A DNA stretch of 32,549 nt from a virus. A program made the translations under genes and the position numbers. Below, one piece after another: positions 16,901-24,672 of this stretch. Under the pieces are notes generated by a model that searched no databases, was not told where the DNA came from, and saw only the letters and a list, made by a program, of their open reading frames with translations. The stretch is from positions 1 to 32,549 of IMG/VR virus record IMGVR_UViG_3300044640_001748; one strand, 5' to 3'. Each line of letters begins with the position of its first letter. The stretch's first letter is position 1.

Positions 16901-17682
16901 CGATAAGTTATAAGATCTACGTTGCCGTTACTAATACCAAATTCAAGTCTAATATAGGGATGGTATCCTTCAACGTTGATTCCTCTGCGAGCAGTTTCTT
17001 CAACAAATGTCAACTCAGATACAGTGTTTCCATTTTTTAAATCTTCAAAAGATATATTGTACCATTCAACCGTGTTGGCGGTGGCGGCGGTGGCGCCTTG
17101 AACTGCTATTGTACCTGTGTAGTCCACAGTGTCTAGTTGGAAAGTAGTTAAGGGTGCACCATCTGTGGTCAATGTGCTGGAATAATAAATGCTACTATCC
17201 GGTGCTTGGCTGGGAATAGTCAGCACTGAGCTGGCAACAAAGGCAGGAAACACTGAATCAACTATGTCAATGACGCCTCGGGCGCCAGAATAATCGTCAG
17301 TGAGCACAGCTTGGTTAAGTACTCCAGAGCTGACTTCAATGCTCCAACTTGCAGGTTGAGCCTGAAAGTGTAGCGTTTCGGCAGCAGTGATTGTAACTTT
17401 GGCTCGACCAAGGGCATTACTTAGACTTACTAGTTCTTTGGCAATTAATAAATTTTCGCCATTTTGACTAATAATGCGGAAGGTGAATGTACTACCGGTA
17501 ATATTTACTGGTTTTTGATCTTGATTTTGGAATTGAAAAAGTATGACATTGTCTACTCCAAGGTTAAGTTTTAAATTTTTTGCGTACACTGGTTCCCACC
17601 TCCGGTCAAAGTATGCCCCCGTGATGTCTACCAAAATTACCGTTTGTATTTGTTGATATAAATAGGCAGTGGTTGAATACAT
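16897..17682 (-). CDS. Virion structural protein (unknown)
   Basis: A 261-aa beta-rich protein (NITGSTFTFRIISQNGENLL, ASWSIEVSSG) of the type found as baseplate or fibre components in aquatic T4-like phages. There is no enzymatic motif. AAAGGAG lies 6 nt before the ATG. A CATAAATA motif lies 16 nt upstream. Exact role inferred, not shown. Confidence 0.7.
   Translation of the reverse strand: MYSTTAYLYQQIQTVILVDITGAYFDRRWEPVYAKNLKLNLGVDNVILFQFQNQDQKPVNITGSTFTFRIISQNGENLLIAKELVSLSNALGRAKVTITAAETLHFQAQPASWSIEVSSGVLNQAVLTDDYSGARGVIDIVDSVFPAFVASSVLTIPSQAPDSSIYYSSTLTTDGAPLTTFQLDTVDYTGTIAVQGATAATANTVEWYNISFEDLKNGNTVSELTFVEETARRGINVEGYHPYIRLEFGISNGNVDLITYR
17657..17664 (+). promoter_or_regulatory. 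Late promoter, TATAAATA
   Basis: This is a perfect T4 late consensus on the plus strand, 39 nt before the ATG of the lone plus-strand gene at 17703. It lies inside codons 7-9 of the divergent virion protein gene. Confidence 0.55.
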
Positions 17683-17697
17683 GAGGATCTCCTTTCA

Positions 17698-17705
17698 TAT
17701 TTATG
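17698..17705 (-). promoter_or_regulatory. Late-promoter-like CATAAATA
   Basis: The minus-strand motif ends 16 nt before the ATG at 17682 and overlaps the start codon of the divergent gene at 17703. With standard geometry the mRNA would begin within the AAAGGAG site, so this may not be the functional element. Confidence 0.35.
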
Positions 17706-18080
17706 GGTGAAAATTTATTACGTACTTTAAGCGAACGGTGGCCCTTCATCACCCTATGCGTGTATGCCGGCAACGAATACCTGGGTATTATACAAAATCG
17801 CGATAACGCAATAACAACTTTGTATGATTTTGGCAGTATTTTAAGCGACGAAGAGAAAAATCAATTTATTGACTTGGCCAATACCTGGTGGTGGGAGAGC
17901 AACCGTAGTATCCCCATCAACATATTTTTGAAAGCAGAATGGGAGCAATTTCGCCCCTATCTCAGAACTTTCAGCAATCGAGATCTGCAAATCTTGCACG
18001 GTCCTGTGTGCAGTTTAACTGATATTAGTCAGAAGAAGAGCAAACGAAGATCAATTACCCTGGTCAGGAAGCTGGATTAA
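17703..18080 (+). CDS. Hypothetical protein, plus strand
   Basis: A 125-aa protein of unknown function, mixed alpha/beta (FITLCVYAGNEYLGIIQNRD) with a basic C-terminus (QKKSKRRS). The perfect TATAAATA upstream suggests late transcription. The only ribosome-binding-like site, GAGGA, is 15 nt from the ATG, which is far. Its 3' end overlaps the end of the convergent DnaE-like gene by 17 nt. Confidence 0.65.
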   Translation: MGENLLRTLSERWPFITLCVYAGNEYLGIIQNRDNAITTLYDFGSILSDEEKNQFIDLANTWWWESNRSIPINIFLKAEWEQFRPYLRTFSNRDLQILHGPVCSLTDISQKKSKRRSITLVRKLD

Positions 18081-18642
18081 TTTCATCCAGCAGATTCATA
18101 TGTAGTACCACCAGCATGGCATAGGACAAGCTATGTGACTTTTTAAATGTGTAGCCCCGGCTATCGTCCCCGTTCCAAACTTCATCAAATACTTCGCTCC
18201 AAGCACGATTTTGCAAGTGTGCTTTGCCCGGGCGAATAATACTGATAAACGCTGCCATTCTGGGCACACTGTCAGGACGCATACTGCGCAGTAAGTCTGT
18301 GTATTTTCCCACGTGAACTAGTTGGCTGGACCATGCAGGATCTTCCCATAATCGCTGCCAGGGTGGTGATGTTGTCAGCAATGTTTCATAGTGTGCTGGG
18401 TCACGCACCAACTGATACACACTCATGTTTAAAAAATCCAACTTGAAGTAGCCACGATTTTCGGCAGTTTGATAGTCAATGGCTGCACACTTGTTGATGA
18501 GATCTTGCGGGACTTCAGTGACGTACACGCCCGAATTGTGTCGTCGCACTTGCCCATCCGTCACCTGCATGGCTGCGGTATGCTGGATTAATTCAAGCAC
18601 CTTGCTTCGGTCCGGGAGATCAATGTCGATGTCTGCGCTCAT
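18064..18642 (-). CDS. Miniature DNA polymerase III alpha (DnaE)-like protein
   Basis: The start was set at the ATG at 18642, which forms an ATGA overlap with the upstream stop and gives 192 aa. In order, it contains counterparts of DnaE signatures: ADIDIDL (D6/D8, cf. PDFDVDF with the two catalytic Asp), VRRHNSGVYV (cf. HAGGVVIAP), YFKLDFLNM (K67/D69, cf. KFDFLGL with the third Asp), LLRSMRPDSVPRMAAFISII followed by RPG (cf. L..LQPD.FEDMIAL..L.RPG) and GYTFKKSHSLSYA (cf. GYGFNKSHSAAYA). Bacterial DnaE is about 1,160 aa; the PHP, most finger and tail regions are missing. Homology is convincing by motif order, but polymerase activity is an open question. Confidence 0.7.
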   Translation of the reverse strand: MSADIDIDLPDRSKVLELIQHTAAMQVTDGQVRRHNSGVYVTEVPQDLINKCAAIDYQTAENRGYFKLDFLNMSVYQLVRDPAHYETLLTTSPPWQRLWEDPAWSSQLVHVGKYTDLLRSMRPDSVPRMAAFISIIRPGKAHLQNRAWSEVFDEVWNGDDSRGYTFKKSHSLSYAMLVVLHMNLLDEINPAS

Positions 18643-19616
18643 AAATTGTGTATTTGTAGTGAGTGAGTAAACCAACCATCTTCGTTAATTGGTATTGTAC
18701 GCTCAAGTAGTTGTTGAAGTCTAGCATCAATATAGCCTTCGTAGATGACGTTGATGCTGGGCAACTCAAATTCTTCACCAGCAATCATTCTTGATATTAT
18801 ACTATCACAGTATTGTTTGCTGTGTGCAAAGGGTTGACGTTTTAAAAATTCTTGGTGTAGATTTAACAATTCAACATCATTGATATCAACTGCAAGTTCT
18901 AGCCAATTTGCCAGATCATGAATTTCATGTATGAATTGATCCATGTTGTAAAACTTGCCAAACTCAAACCGTTTAACTTGACAACTTTGGTGATACACCA
19001 TCTGTTCCTGATTGAGTACAAGCCCGTGGCGTTCTGGTTGCAAGAATCCAAATCGGAAAAACTCTCTAAGTATGTGCCTGGGACAATCTGGGTGGTCAGC
19101 ATCAAATTGATAAAATTTAAGATTATGCACAGTCTCACATTCTTCACGGACGTGGTCTGGTAATTGTAGGTATTCTGCCTGGGTGGTGATCGCTGGCCAA
19201 CTAGAATCTGCCACGGCTTGATAACCGTCTACAAGTTGATTATTAAAGTACTGTGAAATAATGTTTTCTCGAACCCACCGGTAATGTGTAGTATCAAGTT
19301 TATTATAAGTATCAATCTCTAATTTTTCTGGATCCACGTTGTAGTCTCCGGCACGTAACAAACTTATACATTGCAAAGCCAACAGGTCATCAGTTGTAAA
19401 CTGTATAGAAATTACTGCAGAGTCAACCAACGGAATGTTGCTGACTGAATAGTGTCCACACTGAAACATGGTGTCACTGAGATACGTTTTTTGATGTGCG
19501 CCGCCCAGGGCGTTAAATGGAGTGGGTGCGGCTGTTACTACTTGCCCAAGAATTCGATTACACACAAACTCTAGATAGTTGCCATGTGCACCCCCAACAA
19601 AGTCAATGTATATCAT
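18639..19616 (-). CDS. Hypothetical protein with GGAHGN loop
   Basis: The start is either the ATG at 19622 or, as listed here, the ATG at 19616 that forms TAATG with the upstream stop; 325 aa. The N-terminus IYIDFVGGAHGNYLEFVCN has a strand-Gly-rich loop-helix shape like a P-loop of sulfotransferase-like phage proteins, but I cannot identify further motifs. It is flanked by the zinc-finger gene and the DnaE-like gene, both by tight overlaps. The function is unknown. Confidence 0.65.
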   Translation of the reverse strand: MIYIDFVGGAHGNYLEFVCNRILGQVVTAAPTPFNALGGAHQKTYLSDTMFQCGHYSVSNIPLVDSAVISIQFTTDDLLALQCISLLRAGDYNVDPEKLEIDTYNKLDTTHYRWVRENIISQYFNNQLVDGYQAVADSSWPAITTQAEYLQLPDHVREECETVHNLKFYQFDADHPDCPRHILREFFRFGFLQPERHGLVLNQEQMVYHQSCQVKRFEFGKFYNMDQFIHEIHDLANWLELAVDINDVELLNLHQEFLKRQPFAHSKQYCDSIISRMIAGEEFELPSINVIYEGYIDARLQQLLERTIPINEDGWFTHSLQIHNL

Positions 19617-20290
19617 TACCATCCAGCCTGTTTTAATATTTCTTGTGAGTAAGCTTGGTCAGCACTGTAATCATTGAATTTCTTTTGCCAAACATCGCTG
19701 TCAATGTAGGACCAGATCATGGCAATCTGTGTTTGGTCAAGCGAGTTTAAAAACTTTTGTCCACTCTCACTGTTGTAAATTACCCAGGGACTGATTTTAC
19801 CTGTGGTCACTGCATGGCATATTGCATTTGCATTGCCATATCTAAGACAATCATGTGCTGGATTGCCTGTGGACTCTTGCCAGGCAATACCATATTCAAT
19901 TGCACGAGTCAAGGCATCGTCAACTGCTTCTACTCGCAGATACCCAATGAGGTACTCGGTGTAAAATGCATCCTTGCACCAATAGTCAATTTTCTTGTTG
20001 TTCTTCAACAACCAGTCCATGAACCTAACTGGGTTCACAGCTCGTAGTCCCATGCAGTACCTACCAAATTTGACAAACGCCCTATAGTAAGGACTTTTGA
20101 CAAATCCATCCCAGCTCTTTAACCGGCTAGACCCTTGTGTGTAGTCATAGAACTTTAGATAAGCCTGCAACCCTAGTTGCACTCCCATCTCATTGCGTTC
20201 TTGTTCCCGTCGTTTTTGTTCACACACATGCACAGCCAGTGTGGTTTCTTTGATAAAACTACGATCACAATATTGACAAACAAACGACAT
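19616..20290 (-). CDS. Zinc-finger protein, unknown function
   Basis: A 224-aa protein. The N-terminus has a C2HC-type finger (C5-x2-C8, H21, C23 in FVCQYCDRSF...LAVHVCEQ) followed by a basic stretch (QKRREQER). The rest is helical with many aromatics (WDGFVKSPYYRAFVKFGRYC). It may bind DNA, RNA or a replication partner. Conserved unknowns of this kind occur in T4-like phages; I know no assigned role. It lies in the replication block. Confidence 0.7.
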   Translation of the reverse strand: MSFVCQYCDRSFIKETTLAVHVCEQKRREQERNEMGVQLGLQAYLKFYDYTQGSSRLKSWDGFVKSPYYRAFVKFGRYCMGLRAVNPVRFMDWLLKNNKKIDYWCKDAFYTEYLIGYLRVEAVDDALTRAIEYGIAWQESTGNPAHDCLRYGNANAICHAVTTGKISPWVIYNSESGQKFLNSLDQTQIAMIWSYIDSDVWQKKFNDYSADQAYSQEILKQAGW

Positions 20291-20312
20291 GTTTTAAATT
20301 TTCAAAAACTTG

Positions 20313-20762
20313 TTATAGTGAAGTATCATTGCCCATGTCTTTGAGTTGTGCCGCAAGCTCTTTTTTGGTGTTGATGCGACTCATGAGTTCAACTTCATCC
20401 ATCTTCATGTTGGGATACAATTTCATCAACATTTTTTTAACATCAGTGTTGCCTTTGTCTTTTTTCTTGGGGGCAATCCACGGATGTGTGTGGTTACCAG
20501 TTCCTGGACTCACTGCTGTGCTCATGAGCCACTGCAATTGCGGGTGCTTGTTTACTGTAAAAAAGTGTTTGTTGAGATAGTGATTACAGCTTTGCACATA
20601 GTATTCTTGCAGTTCCTGTGTGCCCTGCACTGTGCTACTCCAGCGAATCATGAGATAGGGGCTAAACTTTTTGCGTTCTTCATCAGTGAGACTGCTGTAA
20701 AAATCACGGTCTTTGCCATCAAGCCGGGCCATCTCATAGCGTATGTTTAGCCGATCGCTCAT
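20313..20762 (-). CDS. Probable clamp-loader small subunit (gp62-like)
   Basis: A 149-aa protein. The pattern FSPYLMIRWSS, then NHYLNKHFFTVNKHPQLQW, then a Lys-rich turn, then ELMSRINTKKELAAQLKDMG resembles the short gp62 versions of aquatic T4-like phages (MINRW...NxYL...K-L-Y...). T4 gp62 itself is longer and divergent. gp62 works with gp44 to load the gp45 clamp; neither partner is in the window. The ATG overlaps the upstream stop as ATGA. Confidence 0.5.
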   Translation of the reverse strand: MSDRLNIRYEMARLDGKDRDFYSSLTDEERKKFSPYLMIRWSSTVQGTQELQEYYVQSCNHYLNKHFFTVNKHPQLQWLMSTAVSPGTGNHTHPWIAPKKKDKGNTDVKKMLMKLYPNMKMDEVELMSRINTKKELAAQLKDMGNDTSL

Positions 20763-20953
20763 TTGATTTTTGCTGCCAATTGGTTGATGACTTCTCTGAG
20801 ACGCACAATATCTCGGTGCATGCGATTTATTTTATTATCTTGCTCAGCAAGCTTGGCCTCTAGCTCTCGAATCTGGCTGGGAGACTCATCTACTTTGGGT
20901 TTGATTATTGGGGCAACAACTGGGTTGTCGGGGTCGGTTTGATATTGTTTCAT
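20759..20953 (-). CDS. Small coiled-coil protein
   Basis: A 64-aa protein. Residues 1-25 are Pro-rich and probably disordered (DPDNPVVAPIIKPKVDE); residues 26-64 form a regular coiled coil (IRELEAKLAEQDNKINRMHR). The function is unknown; it probably oligomerises. Its stop overlaps the start of the gp62-like gene. Confidence 0.65.
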   Translation of the reverse strand: MKQYQTDPDNPVVAPIIKPKVDESPSQIRELEAKLAEQDNKINRMHRDIVRLREVINQLAAKIK

Positions 20954-20957
20954 ATGA

Positions 20958-21461
20958 TTACCATGCTAAACTGTAGTTAACTATCTCGCAATTCCTACTA
21001 ATGTCCTTGACAAAATAAACACAGTCCGGACTAGGATCATTGTTCAAAGGCACTGCCAACATTTGTCCGTTTTTAAGCTTGGGTGCATACCAGGTCACTT
21101 CGTGATAAACATCTAGAATTTCTATGCTTGGAAAACTGGGACGAAAGCTACTCAATGGATTGAACTGGAACACTTTAAAGCCACGATCATTTATACTTGT
21201 GAGTGGCAATACTTCTAAGTCGCCTAGATCAGGCTCACCTATCAGCACTTGCCAGTCCATGGGCATGCGGATTATATCATTGCCAATTTTAAGCACCAAA
21301 GCAGGTGCTGTAAAAGTTTCTAGGTATATCAAAGGTATGTAATGATAATCAGGATTGCTGGGATCTGAATTATCAAGTATGGCGAATCGCATGTCATCCA
21401 CTTCGTCGGGCAACGTGTTTAGATCATAGGACTGATTGTCATCAAGGGTTAGTATTTGCAT
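20958..21461 (-). CDS. Conserved hypothetical protein
   Basis: The start was set at the ATG at 21461 (MQILTLDDNQSYDL), giving 167 aa; upstream codons encode a hydrophobic stretch that overlaps another gene. It is a beta-rich protein with MPMDWQVLIG, EVLPLTSINDRGFKVF and NPLSSFRPSFPSIEI. I associate this pattern with a conserved unknown of marine T4-like phages. There is no Shine-Dalgarno sequence; a TTGACT-17-TATAAT promoter ends 8 nt upstream, so the mRNA may be leaderless. Confidence 0.7.
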   Translation of the reverse strand: MQILTLDDNQSYDLNTLPDEVDDMRFAILDNSDPSNPDYHYIPLIYLETFTAPALVLKIGNDIIRMPMDWQVLIGEPDLGDLEVLPLTSINDRGFKVFQFNPLSSFRPSFPSIEILDVYHEVTWYAPKLKNGQMLAVPLNNDPSPDCVYFVKDISRNCEIVNYSLAW

Positions 21462-22014
21462 AAAGTATATTATATATGGTATCAGGGCTGTAGTCAACCA
21501 CCTGCCACGGCAATTGATTAAAGTAATCAAGCACATATTCAGCATTGCGTTCGTAAAAACCACAAGTGGTATCACGCCATAATGAGAATAGTGTGCGAGT
21601 TCGTTCTAAGGTGATCTCTGGGTTTATCTGCCGGCAGTGATCATGTAACTTGTGTACGTCTTGCAGTAGTTGTGTCAATGACCAACAGCATGGATTGCCT
21701 TTGAGCATTGCTTCAAGGCTTGATATTTTATGTACCATTTCACTGACTTCCATTTGTGTTGGTGGTCGGTTGATTTGTGTTAAATTGGGATTTTCTATGA
21801 AATAGCAAAAACTAGCATCAACAATGTTGTCCCAGATCACAGCAACACCGTTCCGGCCATAGCTGTTTTGAAGCAATGATGAAGATGGCAACTGTTGTTG
21901 TCGGTAACATGCTACTGCAACGTCAAAACGTTCATCATTGTTGCTGTGCAAAATACAATCTATTAAACTGCCACAGCCGCCAGGTGCTGATCTAATTATT
22001 TGATTTTCATCCAT
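21442..22014 (-). CDS. Hypothetical protein downstream of uvsW
   Basis: A 190-aa protein with many Cys and Asn (APGGCGSLIDCILHSNNDER). It overlaps the end of the uvsW-like gene by 19 nt and the next gene by 20 nt. I see no known motif. The N-terminal SAPGGCGSLID is faintly like the Gly-rich loops of other P-loop-like phage proteins here, but this is weak. Confidence 0.6.
   Translation of the reverse strand: MDENQIIRSAPGGCGSLIDCILHSNNDERFDVAVACYRQQQLPSSSLLQNSYGRNGVAVIWDNIVDASFCYFIENPNLTQINRPPTQMEVSEMVHKISSLEAMLKGNPCCWSLTQLLQDVHKLHDHCRQINPEITLERTRTLFSLWRDTTCGFYERNAEYVLDYFNQLPWQVVDYSPDTIYNILYANTNP
21469..21497 (-). promoter_or_regulatory. Sigma70 promoter, TTGACT-17-TATAAT
   Basis: The minus strand has a -35 TTGACT (21492-21497) and a -10 TATAAT (21469-21474) with a 17-nt spacer. 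The -10 ends 8 nt before the ATG at 21461, so transcription would start at about the start codon. Confidence 0.6.
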
Positions 22015-23465
22015 TCCAGTTTTTCTTGCGTGAAAGGATAGTTTGCTTCTTTGTAATAAGCTTTACGTTTAGTGAGATGTCGTTTGGCAAACTTGCAGGT
22101 TGACGTGACATCCCAGATTTGTACGTGGTCTTTGTCTTCTGCTTTTCTAATGCCTCGCCCAATGCTTTGTATAACGCGGACAAAGCTTTTTCCGGGCTCA
22201 AGAAGAACCAAATTAAAAATACGGGGGATATTAATACCCACAGCGGCCACACCGTAAGTCGCCACAATAATCTTGTCACTAGATTCTGCCACTTCATCAT
22301 ATTCATCCTGCCTATCTTTGGCTTTGGTTGCACCACTCACAAACACAGCACGTTCGCCCAAGCGTTCAACTAAGGCTTGTCCAGCCGCTACTCGATCTAC
22401 CAGCACCAATGTGTTGCCTGTTTCATTGACTTGCCGAATCAAACTAGCAATTGTATCTAGTCTGCCAGTTTCTTCCAACAAGTATTTTAATTCACTTTGG
22501 TAATTGCTAAACTCAACGTGATCCATCAATTGCACTACGTTAACATGACACTGCGCCAGCACTCCCTGCTGTTGCAGTTCATTGGCAGTGAGCTTGCCAA
22601 TGACCGGACCCAGACTCACCAACAAGCTTTGGCTTTCAAACTTTTCTTTGGGTATGGTTCCAGTCAATCCCCAACGTATGGGAATCTGACTCATGACTCC
22701 GGTCAACAAAGTTTTTAGTGCATCTGCTTTGGCCATGTGCACTTCGTCAACCATGACGCACACCACGCCTTCAATAAACTCTTGTATGGTGCAATCACCA
22801 ACACCAGCTTTGGTATTTTTTAACAACACATTGAGACTCTGCCAAGTACATATAGTATGTTGCCGTCCCCACTCTTTGCGATCGCCATAATAGACCCCAA
22901 CGTCAAGACCCAAATTGACATAGTCTTTTTCTGTTTGGGTGACCAGGCTTTTATTGGGAACAATGACAATACTGCGTCCATGATGTCCCACGTGCCAACT
23001 CAGGGCCGCGGTCATAATTGTTTTACCTGCACCCGTGGCCACTTCTTGTATGCACTGCGGATTTTGCAGGAAGCTGTTGATAATGTCAACTTGATAGTCA
23101 CGCAATTTGATGGGCTGTCCTTGTTGCGGGTGTCCCTTGGGCCAGGCTTTGTCGGCAAAAGTATCTTCTGAAGCTAGAGAAAACTCAAAGGTAGTAGAAT
23201 ACTCGCGTTGATCATCCAGCTCAATGTCATAGTTCATTTGCTCAAGCATGGGGATAATCTCGGGCAATAAATTTACATAAGTGCTGCCCCCCAGTTGAAA
23301 GTAGGCAACTTTTCCATCCCAACGACCTAGACGAACTGCCGGCAAGTACCTGGCATAGGGGATATCGTATTTGAACTTGGCCACAAGTTTTTTACGGGCT
23401 TCAAGATCAAGTCCTTCTATTTTGATGTTGACTTCGTCTTTTATAGTAATAGTCGCTGTTTTCAT
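21996..23465 (-). CDS. uvsW: UvsW-type ATP-dependent helicase (SF2)
   Basis: A 489-aa helicase. In T4, UvsW unwinds branched DNA and R-loops and turns off origin-dependent replication. Walker A is ATGAGKT (143-149), the DEVH box is at 240-243, the later motif GLTGTIPKE is present and motif VI is VIQSIGRGIRK. The N-terminal about 100 aa is the UvsW-type accessory domain (IPYARYLPAVRLGRWDGKV). There is no Shine-Dalgarno sequence; a sigma70-like promoter lies right before the start. Confidence 0.92.
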   Translation of the reverse strand: MKTATITIKDEVNIKIEGLDLEARKKLVAKFKYDIPYARYLPAVRLGRWDGKVAYFQLGGSTYVNLLPEIIPMLEQMNYDIELDDQREYSTTFEFSLASEDTFADKAWPKGHPQQGQPIKLRDYQVDIINSFLQNPQCIQEVATGAGKTIMTAALSWHVGHHGRSIVIVPNKSLVTQTEKDYVNLGLDVGVYYGDRKEWGRQHTICTWQSLNVLLKNTKAGVGDCTIQEFIEGVVCVMVDEVHMAKADALKTLLTGVMSQIPIRWGLTGTIPKEKFESQSLLVSLGPVIGKLTANELQQQGVLAQCHVNVVQLMDHVEFSNYQSELKYLLEETGRLDTIASLIRQVNETGNTLVLVDRVAAGQALVERLGERAVFVSGATKAKDRQDEYDEVAESSDKIIVATYGVAAVGINIPRIFNLVLLEPGKSFVRVIQSIGRGIRKAEDKDHVQIWDVTSTCKFAKRHLTKRKAYYKEANYPFTQEKLEWMKIK

Positions 23466-23473
23466 ATTTGTTA

Positions 23474-23502
23474 ATTGTACAGGACTTTTTAAACAAAGTC
23501 AA
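23474..23502 (-). promoter_or_regulatory. Sigma70 promoter, TTGACT-17-TACAAT
   Basis: The minus strand has a -35 TTGACT (23497-23502) overlapping the radical SAM stop codon and a -10 TACAAT (23474-23479) with a 17-nt spacer. Transcription would begin 1-2 nt before the uvsW ATG. Confidence 0.6.
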
Positions 23503-24632
23503 GAAAAATATTTGGCCATTTCTGGAAAGGTGTCAGTAAAGCTTGTATTCCGGTATTGGTCGTGTTGTTGTGTTCGTTGTACAAACTCAGCAAAGTGTTC
23601 ACTGTCGTCAACATTGGCCAACATCCTGGCCCAGGTGCGTGTGTCAAGATACGGGCTCTTGGACAGCTTTGATATTATATACTGTTTGGCTTCGCCGGAC
23701 CATACTGATGCTCTAAAATGCTGGGGCAAGTGCACTCGTCCCAGCCAAGGTTTTGGCAATCCTATATCATTGCACCATTTGAAAAACTCTGGCAAGTAGG
23801 CTATGTTAAATGCACTCACTGTCTTTGACACACTGAGTTTAATATTGTCAATGCGCCGTGCATGTTCCACATACTGTTTGACGTTTTCCACAGTGCTCTG
23901 CCACACTGCCGGAAATCTTATGTACTCGTATTGATCACCAACGCCATCAATGCTTAGTTGTAAATCAATTTCTCGAAAATGTGACCAAAGACGCCACCAG
24001 TCTGGGCCTGGGAACATAGTAGCGTTAGTGGTGTAGTGCAGACTTACAGTACGTGATTGGCCGCTGTCGATGTATTTCTGTAGAATTTCATGCTGTAAAG
24101 GCACTCCACTCAAAAATGGCTCCCCGCCTGGTATGTCAATGTGCACCAGTCCCGGAGCATTTGTAAGAAAGTCGTTGACAAAGCCTTGCTTGTAAAAATG
24201 GTTTGGGGGCACATCAATGTTGTAGATTTTTTTGTATTCAGCCTGCCAGCGACTTGATGCCATGGGCCCGCAAGTAATACAAGTTAGATTGCAAGTATTT
24301 CCAAATGCTATACTGGCAGTTAAAATTTTTGCCTGCTCTAGATCATAGTCATTGTAGTGCTGTTGCCAGCGTTCATGATCTAGCTGACGTTTGCTTTTTA
24401 TGTTGTTTTCTTCTTCGATACGGCAACGATCACAACCCTGGGGCCATTTACCTTCAAGGAAATCCTTTTTCACCTGTGCCAATGTGTTGCTGTGTCGATA
24501 ATCTACTAGAGCATGCGTTTTAATATTATTGGCGTGGTCAGGATACGCTGAATTATTGAACTTGCAACAGGGTGTTATTTCACCCTGGCTGTCAATGTCA
24601 ATGTTACTCCATGGGGCATAGCAAAAAGTCAT
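23499..24632 (-). CDS. Radical SAM protein with N-terminal twitch/SPASM-like cysteines
   Basis: A 377-aa protein. The radical SAM [4Fe-4S] motif is CNLTCITC (C114, C118, C121) and the GGEP motif is at 169-172. Before it, CYAPW...GEITPCC and CDRC (C4, C22, C23, C67, C70) look like an auxiliary-cluster domain of the twitch/SPASM kind, here N-terminal rather than the usual C-terminal place. The substrate is unknown; relatives modify peptides or sugars. There is no Shine-Dalgarno sequence. It heads a run of methyltransferase and SGNH genes. It needs Fe-S clusters, which the phage IscU/IscA could help supply. Confidence 0.85.
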   Translation of the reverse strand: MTFCYAPWSNIDIDSQGEITPCCKFNNSAYPDHANNIKTHALVDYRHSNTLAQVKKDFLEGKWPQGCDRCRIEEENNIKSKRQLDHERWQQHYNDYDLEQAKILTASIAFGNTCNLTCITCGPMASSRWQAEYKKIYNIDVPPNHFYKQGFVNDFLTNAPGLVHIDIPGGEPFLSGVPLQHEILQKYIDSGQSRTVSLHYTTNATMFPGPDWWRLWSHFREIDLQLSIDGVGDQYEYIRFPAVWQSTVENVKQYVEHARRIDNIKLSVSKTVSAFNIAYLPEFFKWCNDIGLPKPWLGRVHLPQHFRASVWSGEAKQYIISKLSKSPYLDTRTWARMLANVDDSEHFAEFVQRTQQHDQYRNTSFTDTFPEMAKYFS

Positions 24633-24639
24633 TGTTGTA

Positions 24640-24672
24640 ATTGTATGTTCTTCAAGATAACACCACAGTCAA
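24640..24672 (-). promoter_or_regulatory. Possible promoter, TTGACT-21-TACAAT
   Basis: The minus strand has TACAAT 8 nt before the radical SAM ATG and TTGACT overlapping the upstream stop codon. The spacer of 21 nt is too long for a standard sigma70 promoter, so this is tentative. The layout copies the uvsW promoter. Confidence 0.3.

Noticed and set aside
20346-20750. 134-aa plus-strand ORF
   Set aside because: Antisense to the gp62-like gene; no promoter or ribosome-binding site and an implausible Cys/Phe-rich composition.
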